A DNA stretch of 14,768 nucleotides from positions 1 to 14,768 of the forward strand of contig CAZSUA010000125.1 in the NCBI GenBank assembly GCA_964609655.1. Direction: 5' to 3'. Position numbers and translations under genes: made by a program. The DNA comes from JBBRRP01 sp964609655. GTDB lineage: Bacteria; Myxococcota_A; Polyangia; Polyangiales; Polyangiaceae. Positions 7,701 to 14,768 of the stretch are shown here, piece by piece; the first letter of the stretch is position 1; each line of letters opens with the position of its first letter. The notes under the pieces are model-generated. The model was not told the DNA's origin. It did not search any database and was given only the letters and a program-made list of their open reading frames with translations.

Positions 7701-9901
7701 AGGCCAAAACAGAGCCCAATCTGGCGGAAAAAATGGCTGATCTGGGGCGCAGCGCAGCGCTCTCGCAGCGCGTGTATCTGCCCCTCAGAAACACGATGGA
7801 TGATTTGGTGCATGCCATCGTGATGCTGCTTTTGTTAGCCATTCCATTCGCCTTTGCGCTGGAACGTCTGATTATCTGCGCCACCAGCATTTATGGACGG
7901 CTCGCGGGCTTCACTGGGATGTTCCTGGGCACGTTTGGTCTGCTTTATCTGATGCACCCTGGCTTCGCAATTGCAGCGACACCGGTCATCATCTTCTTGG
8001 CATTTGCGATTCTGCTCCTGTCGAGCTTGGTCATCTACATCGTCGTTCGCAAGTTCAAGACAGAGCTGAAGGCCATGCAGGGGCAGGCTCTCGGCGTGCA
8101 CGGGCTCGAGGTTTCGCGCATGGGAACCATGTTGGCTGCGGTGGGCATGGGCATGTCCACGATGCGCCGCCGACCCACGCGCACCACGCTCACTGCAGTC
8201 ACGGTCGTGATTCTGACCTTCACGACGCTGGTTTTTGCGTCTTTTAGCCAGAAGGTTGGAATCCGAACCACTTATGAGGGACCCAAGAGTCCACATACGC
8301 GTGCTTCGATTCTTGTGCACCAGCTGGATTACACGCCGCTGCCCGAGGGCGTGAAAGATCTAATGTTTGGACAGCAAGGCACGGGCGGCCTGTTGGCTCC
8401 TTATTACTGGCTGACGAAAGACACGAAAAACAAGGTCGTTGACGTTCGTTTCTCGGTGGCCCGTGCGGACGATGGGCGCTCGATCGCGATCGATGCTGCG
8501 GTAGGCATCACGGACGCAGAAATGGCGGTTTGGCCCGAGTTCCTGGCAACCTTGGGCGAGGGAACACCAGATGAGAAGCGCCAGGCACTCCGCGATGGAG
8601 CTGTGTTCTTGCCCCCCATCGTTCGGGATGTGCTGGAGTTGAAAGTCGGGCAAGCTATTGTGGTCAACGGCTCGCGCGCGACCTTCGGTGGGACGCTGAA
8701 TACTTCAGTGCTTCAGAGCCTGAAGCACGTGGACGGTCAGAGTGTCTTGCCAGTTAATTTTCAGGCTCTCGAGAGCGGCCCGGAACAGATCCAGGCTGAT
8801 AAGAGCGAGACAGAGCTAGCCTTCGCCCAGGACGTGGCCCGCGATTTTGTGCATCTGAGCGCTGATCAGGTCGTGGTCGGTTCGGCGGATTTTGTGCAAC
8901 GGCTTGGCGGAAAGTTGTTTGCGCTCTCGATCTATCCTGGGGAAGGTGTCGATGCTCAAGCACGGGGCAGGGAGCTTGCCGAGACACTCGTGATGCCCGT
9001 GTGGGCGGCTGGATCTTCAGGCGTGGAGCGAATGCTGCTGACGGAGCTCACCGAGATTTCGGGAGGTTTTGCACTGTTTGTACCACTACTCCTCGGTGGT
9101 CTGATCATTTTTGGGACGTTGCTCGGCTCGATCAGCGATCGTGAAAAGGAGATCTACACGTTCTCCGCATTGGGGCTTTCGCCAGGTCATGTCGGTGTTT
9201 TGTTCTTTGCGGAAGCAGCCGTGTACGCGGTAGTCGGTGGGATGGGTGGGCAGATCTTGGCGCAGTTCGTGGCTTTGGGAGCCTCGACCCTGGCCAAGGC
9301 CGGGTACATCAAGCCGGCCGCCATCAACTTCTCGTCGACCAATTCACTGTTCGCGATCGGAGTCGTGATGCTGACAGTGCTCGTGTCAGCTATTTATCCG
9401 GCGGTGCGAGCCTCGCGCAGCGCCAATCCAGGGCTTGCCCGCTCGTGGCGCCTGCCTCCGCCCGAGCAAGATGATCTGAAGCTTAAGTTTCCGTTCACTG
9501 TTTCGGCCTACGACATCACCGGGGTTGTGAGCTTTCTCGCTGAGCACTTTCGCGCTCACGATGATGCCGGGCTCGGAAGCTTTGCGGCCTCCGATGTGGC
9601 TATCCGGCGCGGAGCTCAGGGAAATCTTGAACTCACCGGGCGCTTTGCGCTAGCGCCGTTCGACCTGGGCGTCACCCAACACATGACGCTCATGGCATCG
9701 CCCTCGGAAATTGAGGGCGTCGATGAGGTGGCGATTCATGTGAAGCGAGAGAGCGGCGCTCAGGCTGATTGGTTTCGCGCCAACGGCGTTTTTATGCGCG
9801 AATTGCGCCAACAGTTCCTTCTTTGGCGCACGCTTTCAAACGACATGATTGAGCACTACCGCATGGAGACGCTCGAGACTTTGGGCCCAACGGAGGCCTG
9901 A
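4757..9901 (+). CDS. Degenerate M28 peptidase-like domain fused to an FtsX-type ABC permease
   Basis: A 1714-aa membrane protein. GTG 4757 is chosen because it overlaps the upstream stop as GTGA and puts a hydrophobic leader (residues 8-27) at the N-terminus. Next come an Ala- and Gly-rich linker, a PA-like region (about 190-250) and an M28 aminopeptidase-like domain (about 290-380). Its metal ligands are gone: Asn323 replaces the His of the HYD motif, Gly339 takes the place of the bridging Asp, and Gln370-Ala371 replace the Glu pair. It is probably non-catalytic, perhaps substrate-binding. A helical region follows, then a carboxypeptidase-regulatory-like sheet near 760-830. Three extra TM segments span about 1018-1096. 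The FtsX core is TM 1143-1165, a second periplasmic part to about 1430, and TMs near 1436, 1476 and 1529. A soluble C-terminal domain of about 150 residues ends the protein. It is far larger than MacB (about 650 aa). Confidence 0.88.
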   Translation: MKYRLLGRAGLLLLLGLCLCVLVGAGAANAARKPASASAPQANVQIPGGAPSASPAVRAAALGAAGSADPGAGAEPDAMLAAGLNGAAGAAGAAGAGSVPDPLTREENAFLFDLRQLTSHPHRLSGSRNGYEAAEYITAQLTRLGLQTFFIDMPVWQIETERAELVVDGQRIEVHALRPNISALSVTGPEGLKGPLLYLGRGELADYGARKVEGALVVLDYDSVGAWQRAFAYGAQAVLFWDSGKSVASEPRHSGVPANWVRAYIPAGQTGVDLRIDHSSAQLFIESHWRRTEGRNIVARIPGSAPGFAGAGGQAEAVVLSANYDTFGIVPELSPGARGAANVAALLQAAATLKQHPAKRDVVLLFLDNQARYHQGAREVYETWMMDADEHARRSEQHRKELLHVRAMDLLLSKNGLLFDRAIDPPGGIMPKVWLKRALVEVANFKRDDVRKMMEVLRLKAGRSGALAIRSQVHELELEALRWDEIRRALHQGELEGFVKERALLPNGKSSGSGVAKLFQTLFEQLKEATSLRFQKRLNELTALVEMDEQRSALRKALSPDGKPLFVVFHAQYNLSDAGGSFGPVVGDWTNALTPWRLPTAGSDAPGYYGRLLGALREVAREQPDELSHLDPRTLTDPLFGLSFAPGPFVTSSSIAGTYGIYNFSLMSGSDRRPRDGQPSDTLEELAWLRLEHQAVEATELMQRAANSPEISLPRVLAAVNLSRYPTWDAGAQAGDYAGLQVSGSLAEDRPAGGAMIALWPGSSGFSTAGEAWSSLKDAQGIADFEPLALEAVDQNGRFRLLGLRKDIHSEIMVFGSQFDGAGRIQAVTTQEGQVKLNTELIRVNLFFGDQYRWMARRGFESDPKRFKLLKANSDAPFRDNRTLWGQLGDQYFGYVSDQIVDRRLKIFQVMGPAALGVFSDKAPYGNGLDPKDVSGSFSIANNTANDLWQLNETRLSQLRIRGVTSPDIEVLHGRALRIKEQAKTEPNLAEKMADLGRSAALSQRVYLPLRNTMDDLVHAIVMLLLLAIPFAFALERLIICATSIYGRLAGFTGMFLGTFGLLYLMHPGFAIAATPVIIFLAFAILLLSSLVIYIVVRKFKTELKAMQGQALGVHGLEVSRMGTMLAAVGMGMSTMRRRPTRTTLTAVTVVILTFTTLVFASFSQKVGIRTTYEGPKSPHTRASILVHQLDYTPLPEGVKDLMFGQQGTGGLLAPYYWLTKDTKNKVVDVRFSVARADDGRSIAIDAAVGITDAEMAVWPEFLATLGEGTPDEKRQALRDGAVFLPPIVRDVLELKVGQAIVVNGSRATFGGTLNTSVLQSLKHVDGQSVLPVNFQALESGPEQIQADKSETELAFAQDVARDFVHLSADQVVVGSADFVQRLGGKLFALSIYPGEGVDAQARGRELAETLVMPVWAAGSSGVERMLLTELTEISGGFALFVPLLLGGLIIFGTLLGSISDREKEIYTFSALGLSPGHVGVLFFAEAAVYAVVGGMGGQILAQFVALGASTLAKAGYIKPAAINFSSTNSLFAIGVVMLTVLVSAIYPAVRASRSANPGLARSWRLPPPEQDDLKLKFPFTVSAYDITGVVSFLAEHFRAHDDAGLGSFAASDVAIRRGAQGNLELTGRFALAPFDLGVTQHMTLMASPSEIEGVDEVAIHVKRESGAQADWFRANGVFMRELRQQFLLWRTLSNDMIEHYRMETLETLGPTEA
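5012..5038 (+). repeat. Three tandem copies of GGTGCGGCC inside a coding region
   Basis: Three perfect 9-base units sit in frame and encode Gly-Ala-Ala repeats at residues 86-94 of the peptidase-permease fusion, followed by a degenerate GGTGCCGGC unit. They lie in the flexible linker between the leader and the folded part, where slippage can change length without harm. Confidence 0.9.
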
Positions 9902-9904
9902 GCT

Positions 9905-9908
9905 AGGA
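9905..9908 (+). promoter_or_regulatory. Ribosome binding site AGGA for the OPT-like gene
   Basis: AGGA lies six bases before ATG 9915. It supports that start over an in-frame ATG at 9849, which would lie inside the preceding gene. Confidence 0.6.
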
Positions 9909-9914
9909 CACACG

Positions 9915-12020
9915 ATGGCGGAAGCGCGACCCTCAAAACCTGGATTTTTCTCTCGAAAGCGCGGCCCCGATACCGAGCTCGAAGAGTTTCGCTCGCTGAT
10001 GAAGGTGCCGGGAACTTTTGAAGATGGCTTCAGCTGGACCGCGTTTGCGGGCGCGTTGTTTGTCGCGCTGCTGATGGTGCCGGGCTCCATCTACATGACG
10101 CTGATCGCCGGCCTTTCGATCGGTCCTGCTGCTCAGTGGGTGACAGTGATTCTCTTTATTGAGGTGGCGCGTCGTGCCAACAAGAATCTCCGGCGTGCCG
10201 AGATTTTTACGCTGTTCTACTTAGCGGGCGCCATCATCGTGACCGCGTCCATGGCGCAAGGCCAATTTCAGGGCGGACTCGGCGCAATTTGGGCGCAGTT
10301 CTTCGCCCAATCTGACGCCGCTCGTGCCGCTGGCATCGCCGACAAGCTGCCAACGTGGATTGTTCCGAGCGACCCTGCCGTCCTGGACCAGCGTTCTTTG
10401 TTTCTGCCGGAATGGCTGCCGGTCATCGGTCTTGTGGTTTTCACCATGGTGATTGGCCGCATCGACAACATGATTCTCGGCTACGGCCTGTTTCGGTTGA
10501 CGAGTGACATCGAGAAGCTTCCATTCCCGATGGCGCCTGTGGGTGCTCAGGGCATCATGGCGCTCTCTGAAGAGCAGGACAGTGAAGGCAGTGCGCGTGC
10601 TGGGGCCGAGCCTGGCGAGCGAGCTATGCAACAGCAAGCGTCCTGGCGCTGGCGAGTGTTTTCGATTGGTTCGGTGCTCGGAATTGTGTTCGGAGCGATC
10701 TACCTCGGTGTTCCAACGGTGACGGGCGCTCTGCTCGACAAGCCGATCACGATTCTGCCGTTGCCGTTCAAGGATTTCACTTCCCAAACGGGGCAGTTTC
10801 TGCCGGCTGCAGCGATCGCCATCTCCTTCGATTTAGGCATGTTGCTGCTCGGCATGGTGTTGCCGTATTGGGCCGCCGTAGGCACGTTTGTAGGGCTAGT
10901 GATCACAATGATCATGAACCCGATTTTGCATCTGCCCCAGATTGGGATCCTAAAATCTTGGAACCCAGGGGATAACATGCAAACCACCTTTTACAAGAAC
11001 CAGATGGACTTCTATTTTAGCTTTGCCATCGGTGTGGGCATGGCTATCGCCATCGCTGGTTTTATTTCAGTGGGCAAGGCATGGGCAACCGAGCGCAAAC
11101 GAGCCAAGCTCGCGGGGCCTCGCAGCCGTATGGCGGCTTTCGATATCCCAGCCGGACGCGGGGATATTCGCACCGTGTTCATTATCGCGACGTACCTCAG
11201 CGTGATGGTACTCTACATTGTGGTTTCCACCTGGCTTTTGTACTTGGCTGATGGTGCGGTGTACTGGCCTGTCGTCGGAGTGATGCTGTTTTACGCAATC
11301 ATTTACACGCCGATCATCAGCTACGTCACGGCCCGCCTGGAGGGCATCGCCGGCGAAGTTCTAAACATTCCTTTTGTGCGCGAAGCGAGCTTCATTTTCT
11401 CCGGTTATCACGGCGTCGCCATCTGGTTTCTTCCGATCCCGCTCCACAACTACGGGGCCATGACCGTCTTCTACCGCCAGTGCGAGCTCACCGGTACGCG
11501 GTTCTGGTCGATCTGGAAGAGCGAAATCCTGCTCACGCCGATCATCGTCGGCGGTTCGCTCTTATTCGCTCATTTCATCTGGGGCCTGGGCCCGATTCCG
11601 AGCCCCCAGTATCTGTTTGCCCAACAATGGTGGGAGGTCACCGCAGCGCAACAGTCGATCATCTTTTCGTCCACACTCGGCGGCTTCACGGAGTTTGAAG
11701 CGGCGTTCAACGGGAATTACGTTTGGGCCGGGGTGGCCGCCGGTGGCATTCTGTTTTCAACGTTTGCATGGCTCGGTGCGCCGACGTTTTTCATCTATGG
11801 CGTCGTGCGGGGCCTCAACCAAACGCTGCCGTTCGTCGTGATCCCGCAGTTCGTGGGGGCGCTGATTGGTCGCTTTTACTTTCGTAGGCAGTTCGGGCTC
11901 GTCTGGCGCCAGTATGTGCCAGTGGTGTTCGCCGGATTCGCTTGCGGCATGGGCTTGATCGGTACTCTTGGCATTGGCGCGACCTTCGTTTCGAAGAGCG
12001 TCTTTACGTTGCCGTTCTAG
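9915..12020 (+). CDS. OPT-like (oligopeptide transporter family-like) membrane transporter
   Basis: A 701-aa polytopic inner-membrane protein with roughly a dozen hydrophobic segments. The start ATG 9915 has AGGA six bases upstream and lies 13 bp after the previous stop. The cytoplasmic N-terminus is hydrophilic, ending in K-V-P-G-T-F-E-D-G-F-S-W. The first membrane segments read A-L-F-V-A-L-L-M-V-P-G-S-I-Y-M. Later motifs include G-L-F-R-L-T-S-D-I-E-K-L-P-F-P-M-A-P-V, a basic stretch near residues 390-400 and a K-N-Q-M-D-F-Y-F-S-F segment. These resemble uncharacterised 'peptide transporter' proteins related to the OPT family that I recall in Planctomycetes and similar groups. OPT proteins are proton-driven carriers of small peptides or metal chelates, so the substrate here could be a peptide, but that is inference. 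It sits between the fusion permease and the second ATPase. Family assignment is by recall and motif look, not by alignment. Confidence 0.65.
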   Translation: MAEARPSKPGFFSRKRGPDTELEEFRSLMKVPGTFEDGFSWTAFAGALFVALLMVPGSIYMTLIAGLSIGPAAQWVTVILFIEVARRANKNLRRAEIFTLFYLAGAIIVTASMAQGQFQGGLGAIWAQFFAQSDAARAAGIADKLPTWIVPSDPAVLDQRSLFLPEWLPVIGLVVFTMVIGRIDNMILGYGLFRLTSDIEKLPFPMAPVGAQGIMALSEEQDSEGSARAGAEPGERAMQQQASWRWRVFSIGSVLGIVFGAIYLGVPTVTGALLDKPITILPLPFKDFTSQTGQFLPAAAIAISFDLGMLLLGMVLPYWAAVGTFVGLVITMIMNPILHLPQIGILKSWNPGDNMQTTFYKNQMDFYFSFAIGVGMAIAIAGFISVGKAWATERKRAKLAGPRSRMAAFDIPAGRGDIRTVFIIATYLSVMVLYIVVSTWLLYLADGAVYWPVVGVMLFYAIIYTPIISYVTARLEGIAGEVLNIPFVREASFIFSGYHGVAIWFLPIPLHNYGAMTVFYRQCELTGTRFWSIWKSEILLTPIIVGGSLLFAHFIWGLGPIPSPQYLFAQQWWEVTAAQQSIIFSSTLGGFTEFEAAFNGNYVWAGVAAGGILFSTFAWLGAPTFFIYGVVRGLNQTLPFVVIPQFVGALIGRFYFRRQFGLVWRQYVPVVFAGFACGMGLIGTLGIGATFVSKSVFTLPF

Positions 12021-12032
12021 GCCAGGCCCGGT

Positions 12033-12038
12033 GAGGAG
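12033..12038 (+). promoter_or_regulatory. Ribosome binding site GAGGAG for the second ATPase
   Basis: GAGGAG ends six bases before ATG 12045. It favours that start over the second in-frame ATG at 12051. Confidence 0.65.
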
Positions 12039-12044
12039 CGCGTT

Positions 12045-12836
12045 ATGACGATGGTAGCCGAGAAAAGTGCAGAGGCTGAGGCACAACAGCGTGGAGCGCT
12101 CTTGATCCGCGTGCGGGGGGTTTCCAAGATCTATCAGTTGAAGCGTGAAGTTGTTTACGCGCTCAGTCAGATCAATTTGGAGATCTTTCGCGGTGAATAT
12201 CTCTCGATCATGGGCCCTTCCGGCTCTGGAAAGAGCACCCTATTCAACATTGTAGGTGCGCTCGATCGCCCGAGCGAAGGGTCGGTTCAGATTGGCCCAC
12301 TCGATCTCACGACGTTGGGCAGCCGTGAGCTTGCCTATGTGCGCTGCAACTACATCGGCTACGTTTTTCAGGCGTACAATCTGCTCCCGTCGCTCAGTGC
12401 GCTGAAGAATGTTGCACTCCCTCGCGTGTTCATGGGGGCGAGCCAGGCGGATGCCGACGCCCTGGCTGCTAAGAAGCTGGAGCAAGTCGGCCTGGGTCAT
12501 CGTCTTGAGCATCGGCCAGGCGAGCTTTCTGGGGGCCAACAGCAGCGGGTGGCCATAGCGCGAGCTCTGGTGAACGATCCCGCGATTATTTTGGCAGATG
12601 AGCCCACGGCCAACCTTGATCTCACCACAGGCGCCGAAATCATCGATATCTTGAAAAGCCTAAGCGTCGACCACGGAGTCACCATCATTACCGCCACACA
12701 CGATCACAAGATGCTGAAGAATTCAGATCGAGTTATCAATATTCGTGACGGAAAGGTGGAGAGCATCAAGCTCCGCGATGAACTCAACATTCAAGAAGGC
12801 GAAATTGAAATCGGCGGCGCTCCCGTTTCGCACTAG
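12045..12836 (+). CDS. LolD/MacB-type ABC transporter ATP-binding protein (second copy)
   Basis: A 263-aa cytoplasmic ATPase, clearly a paralogue of the copy at 3996, with the same motif set: Walker A GPSGSGKST (57-65), Q-loop Gln109 in VFQAYNLL, signature LSGGQQQRVAIAR (161-173), Walker B IILADEPTANLD (181-192) with Glu186, and H-loop His219 in ATHDH. It begins 24 bp after the OPT-like gene with a strong GAGGAG ribosome site and is the last gene of the operon. The N-terminus has an extra 20 or so polar residues (AEKSAEAEAQQ) and the C-terminus an acidic tail (IQEGEIEIGG), both unlike the first copy. By position it may drive the M28-FtsX fusion permease, while the first copy serves the 489-aa permease; equally, the two could form a heterodimer. 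No permease lies immediately downstream. Confidence 0.95.
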   Translation: MTMVAEKSAEAEAQQRGALLIRVRGVSKIYQLKREVVYALSQINLEIFRGEYLSIMGPSGSGKSTLFNIVGALDRPSEGSVQIGPLDLTTLGSRELAYVRCNYIGYVFQAYNLLPSLSALKNVALPRVFMGASQADADALAAKKLEQVGLGHRLEHRPGELSGGQQQRVAIARALVNDPAIILADEPTANLDLTTGAEIIDILKSLSVDHGVTIITATHDHKMLKNSDRVINIRDGKVESIKLRDELNIQEGEIEIGGAPVSH

Positions 12837-13174
12837 GCAAGCGCCGCACCCTTGAGGCGACCGGCACTCCGATCCAGCCCATAAAACGCCAGTCCGCGTT
12901 ACTGGCCGGCAAACGGGTCATGGCAGGCGCAGTCGCCTTTTCACCCGGGGTCGATGTGCCCTGATCCAGGGTTGCGTCGCAGCTGGAAACCCGTATCGCT
13001 GAATAATCAAGCAACAAATGCCATTGCGGTTCGGTACTCCAGAAGTAGCATCCCCGAAACGCCGCGCAGAAAGCGCCGTTTCCCGCTGCGACTCGACCTC
13101 TTGAGCTTTATTATCTGGCTTGGTGTGCCGTCCTGCAAAGACGCTCACTGCTGGCGCAGCGCTTTCTTAATACC
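12837..13174. other. Intergenic region after the operon, no convincing gene
   Basis: I see no coding frame here that reads like a protein, no tRNA and no insertion element. It holds weak hairpins: a perfect six-base stem with a seven-base loop at 12888-12906, and CCCTG-ATC-CAGGG at 12959-12971. Neither is followed by a T-run on the plus strand, so no standard intrinsic terminator can be claimed. The promoter of the next gene presumably lies here, but I find no clear -35/-10 pair. Confidence 0.6.
12888..12906. other. Inverted repeat (6-bp stem), possible weak transcription end signal
   Basis: GCCAGT and ACTGGC flank a seven-base loop about 50 bp beyond the operon stop. On the minus strand the stem is followed by GTTTTAT, so it could end minus-strand transcripts better than plus-strand ones. 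This rests on structure by eye only. Confidence 0.25.
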
Positions 13175-14768
13175 ATGTCCGCTCCACAAACTTTGACTGA
13201 CGGCCTTGCCGCCCAAAGCACCTCCGATTCTCAAGTATTGCTGCGGCTGCTGAAGCTTGCCTGGCGGCATCGTACGCGCTGCCTTGCCGTTCTCGGTCTG
13301 CAGGTGGTGCTGCTCGTTCTAGGCGTTTGGGGGTTGAGTTTCGGTGGCCTGGGCGTGGATGTGCTTCGCCACCATTTAGAACCCGCGGCGCCGCAACCCC
13401 ACTGGCCGCTCGGGCTAACGCCGCCTGCTGGGTTGAGCACTTGGCAAACGTTGCTCGCGCTCGGCGGTCTTATCCTGGGAATGGGGCTCTTTCGGGGGTT
13501 TCTTAATTTTGCGTACTCGATGCAGGCTGGGAAGCTGGTTCACATAGAGATTGTGCCGGCCGTTCGCGCCGATGTGTACGCCAAGCTGCAGCGCCTGAGT
13601 TTTCGTTTTTTTGACGCTCATGCGAGCGGTTCCATTATCAATCGGGTAACACGCGACGTGCAGCTTCTGCGCTCTTTCATCGATGGCGTGATGATCAATG
13701 GCATCATCATGTGCCTGTCCTTAACGCTCTACGCCGTGTACATGATTTCAACCCACCCCTGGCTGACTGCGGCGAGCCTGGTGCTGTCACCGGTCTTGTG
13801 GGTGGTGACACATCGTTTTTCCAAATGGGCACAGCCCGAGTACGCAAAAAATCGCAAGCTAGTCGATAACATGGTGCTGCGAATCGCCGAAGGCACCAAA
13901 GGCATCCAGGTTGTCAAAGTGTTTGGTCAGGAGAAGGAGGAACATGCGCGCTTCGTCGCGGCCAATCACGCTGTCAAAGAGCAGCAGACAGCGATTTTCA
14001 AAGCCGTGAGTGTGTATGGTCCTTCCGTTCAGTTTCTCAGCCAGATGAACGTTGCCGTGCTGCTTGGCTATGGCGGTTGGCTCGTTAGTGCGGGCGAGCT
14101 AAGTCTCGGCAGCTTGATAGTCTTTGTCGGCCTGCTCCAGAAATTTGGGGAGCAAGTTCGCAGCATGGCGACGGTCGTCGATACGCTCCAGCAGAGCCTG
14201 AGTGGCGCGCGCCGCGTCTTCGAAGTGCTGGATGCGGACGTTGAAGTGCAGTGCCCGGTCGATCCAGTTCGGCCGACGCAGATTCAAGGCGGGCTCAAGT
14301 TCGAGCGTGTCTCGTTTGGATTTGGTTCGGAACAAGCCGCTCTCACTGATCTCGATTTCGAGGTGAAGCCTGGCCAATGTGTGGCAATCCTAGGCGGAAC
14401 AGGCTCTGGAAAGAGCACACTGCTCAGTCTATTGCCTCGGTTTTACGATCCAACAGCGGGTCGAATCCTCCTCGATGGGGTCGATCTACGAGCCTTGGAT
14501 CTTGACGTGCTGCGACGGAATGTGGGCGTCGTTTTTCAGGAGAGCCTGCTCTTCAGCGCGACCATCGCAGAAAATATTGCGTTTGGTAAACCGGAAGCCA
14601 GCCAAGCTGATATCGAACGCGCAGCAAAAGTAGCACGGGCTCACGATTTCATCATGGCGCTACCAGAGGGTTACGACAGCGTCCTCCAGGAGGCGGCCAC
14701 GAATCTCTCGGGTGGCCAAAAGCAACGCATTGCCATCGCACGCGCCATCCTTCTTGAGCCTGCTATTT
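13175..14768 (+). CDS. MsbA-type ABC exporter (fused membrane and ATPase domains), 3' end outside the window
   Basis: The frame from ATG 13175 stays open to the right edge, giving 531 residues. It is a type IV ABC exporter half-transporter: TM1 about 37-58, a 30-residue loop, TM2 about 92-113, further TMs near 175-212 and beyond, with the typical S-F-R-F-F-D-A-H-A-S-G-S-I-I-N-R-V-T-R-D stretch at 142-161. The ATPase follows, with Walker A GGTGSGKST (407-415), a Q-loop in GVVFQESLLFSATIAENI and signature LSGGQKQRIAIARAI (511-525). The sequence stops just before Walker B, so roughly 60 to 80 residues are outside. Homologues pump lipids, drugs or peptides outward as homo- or heterodimers; a heterodimer partner could lie downstream. 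The ribosome site is weak, and the start was picked because the frame upstream of it does not read as protein. A 338-bp gap separates it from the operon, so it is probably a separate unit. Confidence 0.9.
   Translation, partial: MSAPQTLTDGLAAQSTSDSQVLLRLLKLAWRHRTRCLAVLGLQVVLLVLGVWGLSFGGLGVDVLRHHLEPAAPQPHWPLGLTPPAGLSTWQTLLALGGLILGMGLFRGFLNFAYSMQAGKLVHIEIVPAVRADVYAKLQRLSFRFFDAHASGSIINRVTRDVQLLRSFIDGVMINGIIMCLSLTLYAVYMISTHPWLTAASLVLSPVLWVVTHRFSKWAQPEYAKNRKLVDNMVLRIAEGTKGIQVVKVFGQEKEEHARFVAANHAVKEQQTAIFKAVSVYGPSVQFLSQMNVAVLLGYGGWLVSAGELSLGSLIVFVGLLQKFGEQVRSMATVVDTLQQSLSGARRVFEVLDADVEVQCPVDPVRPTQIQGGLKFERVSFGFGSEQAALTDLDFEVKPGQCVAILGGTGSGKSTLLSLLPRFYDPTAGRILLDGVDLRALDLDVLRRNVGVVFQESLLFSATIAENIAFGKPEASQADIERAAKVARAHDFIMALPEGYDSVLQEAATNLSGGQKQRIAIARAILLEPAI

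Noticed and set aside
7835..8320. Minus-strand frame (161 residues), His/Arg/Gln-rich
   Set aside because: Its composition is the reverse of a membrane-coding stretch and it has no family pattern.
10221..10787. Minus-strand frame (188 residues)
   Set aside because: It overlaps the OPT-like gene entirely and looks like a shadow frame.
12954..13196. Plus-strand frame of 80 residues before the exporter
   Set aside because: No ribosome site or domain; it overlaps the exporter start in another frame and reads as a chance frame.
1..14768. CRISPR array, tRNA or insertion-sequence ends
   Set aside because: No regularly spaced repeats were seen, no cloverleaf with a GTTCRA-type arm, and no terminal inverted repeats or transposase motifs. 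The only tandem repeat is the short coding one at 5012-5038.

Overview
The window is about 14.8 kb of fairly GC-rich bacterial DNA from a Gram-negative-type cell: it carries MacB/LolD-type ABC parts and large predicted periplasmic domains. Gene style, with a Cys- and Pro-rich secreted protein, PqqD-like and OPT-like genes and very large FtsX permeases, suggests Myxococcota, Planctomycetes or a related group. That placement is inference; there is no rRNA or other taxonomic marker here.

Layout. (1) Positions 1-683, minus strand, hold gene remnants: a RelE-like toxin fragment running off the left edge and a decayed DUF4143-type ATPase relic that has lost its ATPase half and an internal block. 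(2) Positions 837-1187, minus strand, hold a putative short Cys-rich exported protein starting at GTG. (3) Positions 1252-12836, plus strand, hold seven tightly packed genes that look like one operon: an unknown 307-aa protein, a PqqD-like protein, an FtsX-type permease, a LolD/MacB-type ATPase, a 1714-aa protein joining a degenerate M28 peptidase-like domain to an FtsX permease, an OPT-like membrane transporter and a second LolD/MacB-type ATPase. (4) Positions 12837-13174 have no convincing gene. (5) From 13175 to the right edge runs a partial MsbA-type ABC exporter.

The operon is the interesting part. Three of its junctions are 4-base GTGA or 3-base overlaps, and every gap is 24 bp or less, so the products are probably made together. 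A reasonable model is an envelope complex in which two ATPases drive two FtsX permeases that carry very large periplasmic domains, one being a peptidase fold that has lost its metal ligands. An OPT-like carrier (a family of peptide and metal-chelate transporters) and a PqqD-like peptide-binding protein are made alongside. This points to peptide or lipoprotein handling at the envelope. The substrate cannot be read from the sequence, and I know of no characterised system with this composition.
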